DNA of 64,000 nt, from the NCBI RefSeq assembly GCF_900185645.1, contig NZ_FYAM01000002.1, forward strand, positions 1 through 64,000, in the 5' to 3' direction. Made by a program: the position numbers and the translations under genes. This document shows, one piece after another, positions 63,994 to 64,000 of the stretch. The notes under the pieces are model-generated. The model was not told the DNA's origin and ran no database searches. It saw nothing but the letters and a program-made list of their open reading frames with translations. The number at the start of each line of letters is the position of its first letter. Within the stretch, counting starts at the first letter, position 1. The DNA is from Clostridium sp. BSD9I1. Lineage in GTDB: Bacteria; Bacillota; Clostridia; Clostridiales; Clostridiaceae.

Positions 63994-64000
63994 GAGTTTT

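Noticed and set aside
1-64000. CRISPR arrays, prophage or insertion sequences
   Set aside because: No regularly spaced repeats, transposase, integrase or phage structural genes were seen on reading either strand.

Overview
The window is from a low-GC, anaerobic, Clostridium-type Firmicute. The base composition is strongly AT-rich. Ribosome-binding sites are GGAGG-like and intrinsic terminators are frequent. A cysteine T-box, an SdpR/SdpI pair, RNase J, a butyryl-CoA-dehydrogenase-like enzyme and a nickel CO-dehydrogenase-family protein are all present. The first ~37 bases are the 5' end of a 16S rRNA gene on the minus strand, so the window abuts an rRNA operon. I see no phage, IS element or CRISPR array.

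Layout: 0.4-2.4 kb holds small envelope proteins. 2.4-11.4 kb is a sulfur block: a YeeE/TsuA-type transporter and a CoA-disulfide/persulfide reductase with rhodanese domain, a taurine/sulfonate-type ABC transporter, a LysR regulator, and a split YeeE-TusA-YeeE operon. The promoters of the reductase and of the ABC operon share an identically spaced LysR-type box, -10 and downstream element. 11.5-24 kb is housekeeping and accessory: cold-shock protein, RNase J, NifX-like protein, DUF1846, acyl-CoA dehydrogenase, MFS, HD protein, an SGNH-MBOAT acetylation pair and an M42 peptidase. 24-28.3 kb is a monovalent-cation block (NhaP2-type antiporter, TrkH, TrkA). 28.7-31.5 kb has an unknown membrane protein and a chemoreceptor.

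31.6-36.7 kb is the most unusual part. A divergent CooS carries a His-rich N-terminal tail and has Asp where one C-cluster cysteine is expected. It heads an operon with a nitrate/sulfonate/taurine-type ABC transporter, and a small His-rich YmaF-like protein is divergent from it. 36.8-38.5 kb is a Cys T-box, a decayed methyltransferase remnant and a trans-sulfuration enzyme. 38.7-39.6 kb is sdpI-sdpR without a toxin gene. 41.4-49.1 kb is a catabolic operon: GntR regulator, TRAP transporter, two-subunit aconitase X, a LarA-type nickel-pincer racemase and a 2-hydroxyacid dehydrogenase. Its substrate cannot be read from sequence but looks like a hydroxy acid.

49.4-56.6 kb carries a REC-PAS-GGDEF-EAL protein, DegV, DUF2284, an ECF sigma/anti-sigma pair and a VanW-family protein. 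The sigma gene and vanW share the same long promoter motif, so the sigma factor probably controls both. 56.7-63.7 kb is an aromatic amino acid operon (aroF-tyrA-aroB-aroA-aroC-pheA-aroK). Directly upstream is a short reading frame unusually rich in Tyr/Phe/Trp, followed by a terminator 30 nt before aroF, with complementary segments that fit classical transcription attenuation.
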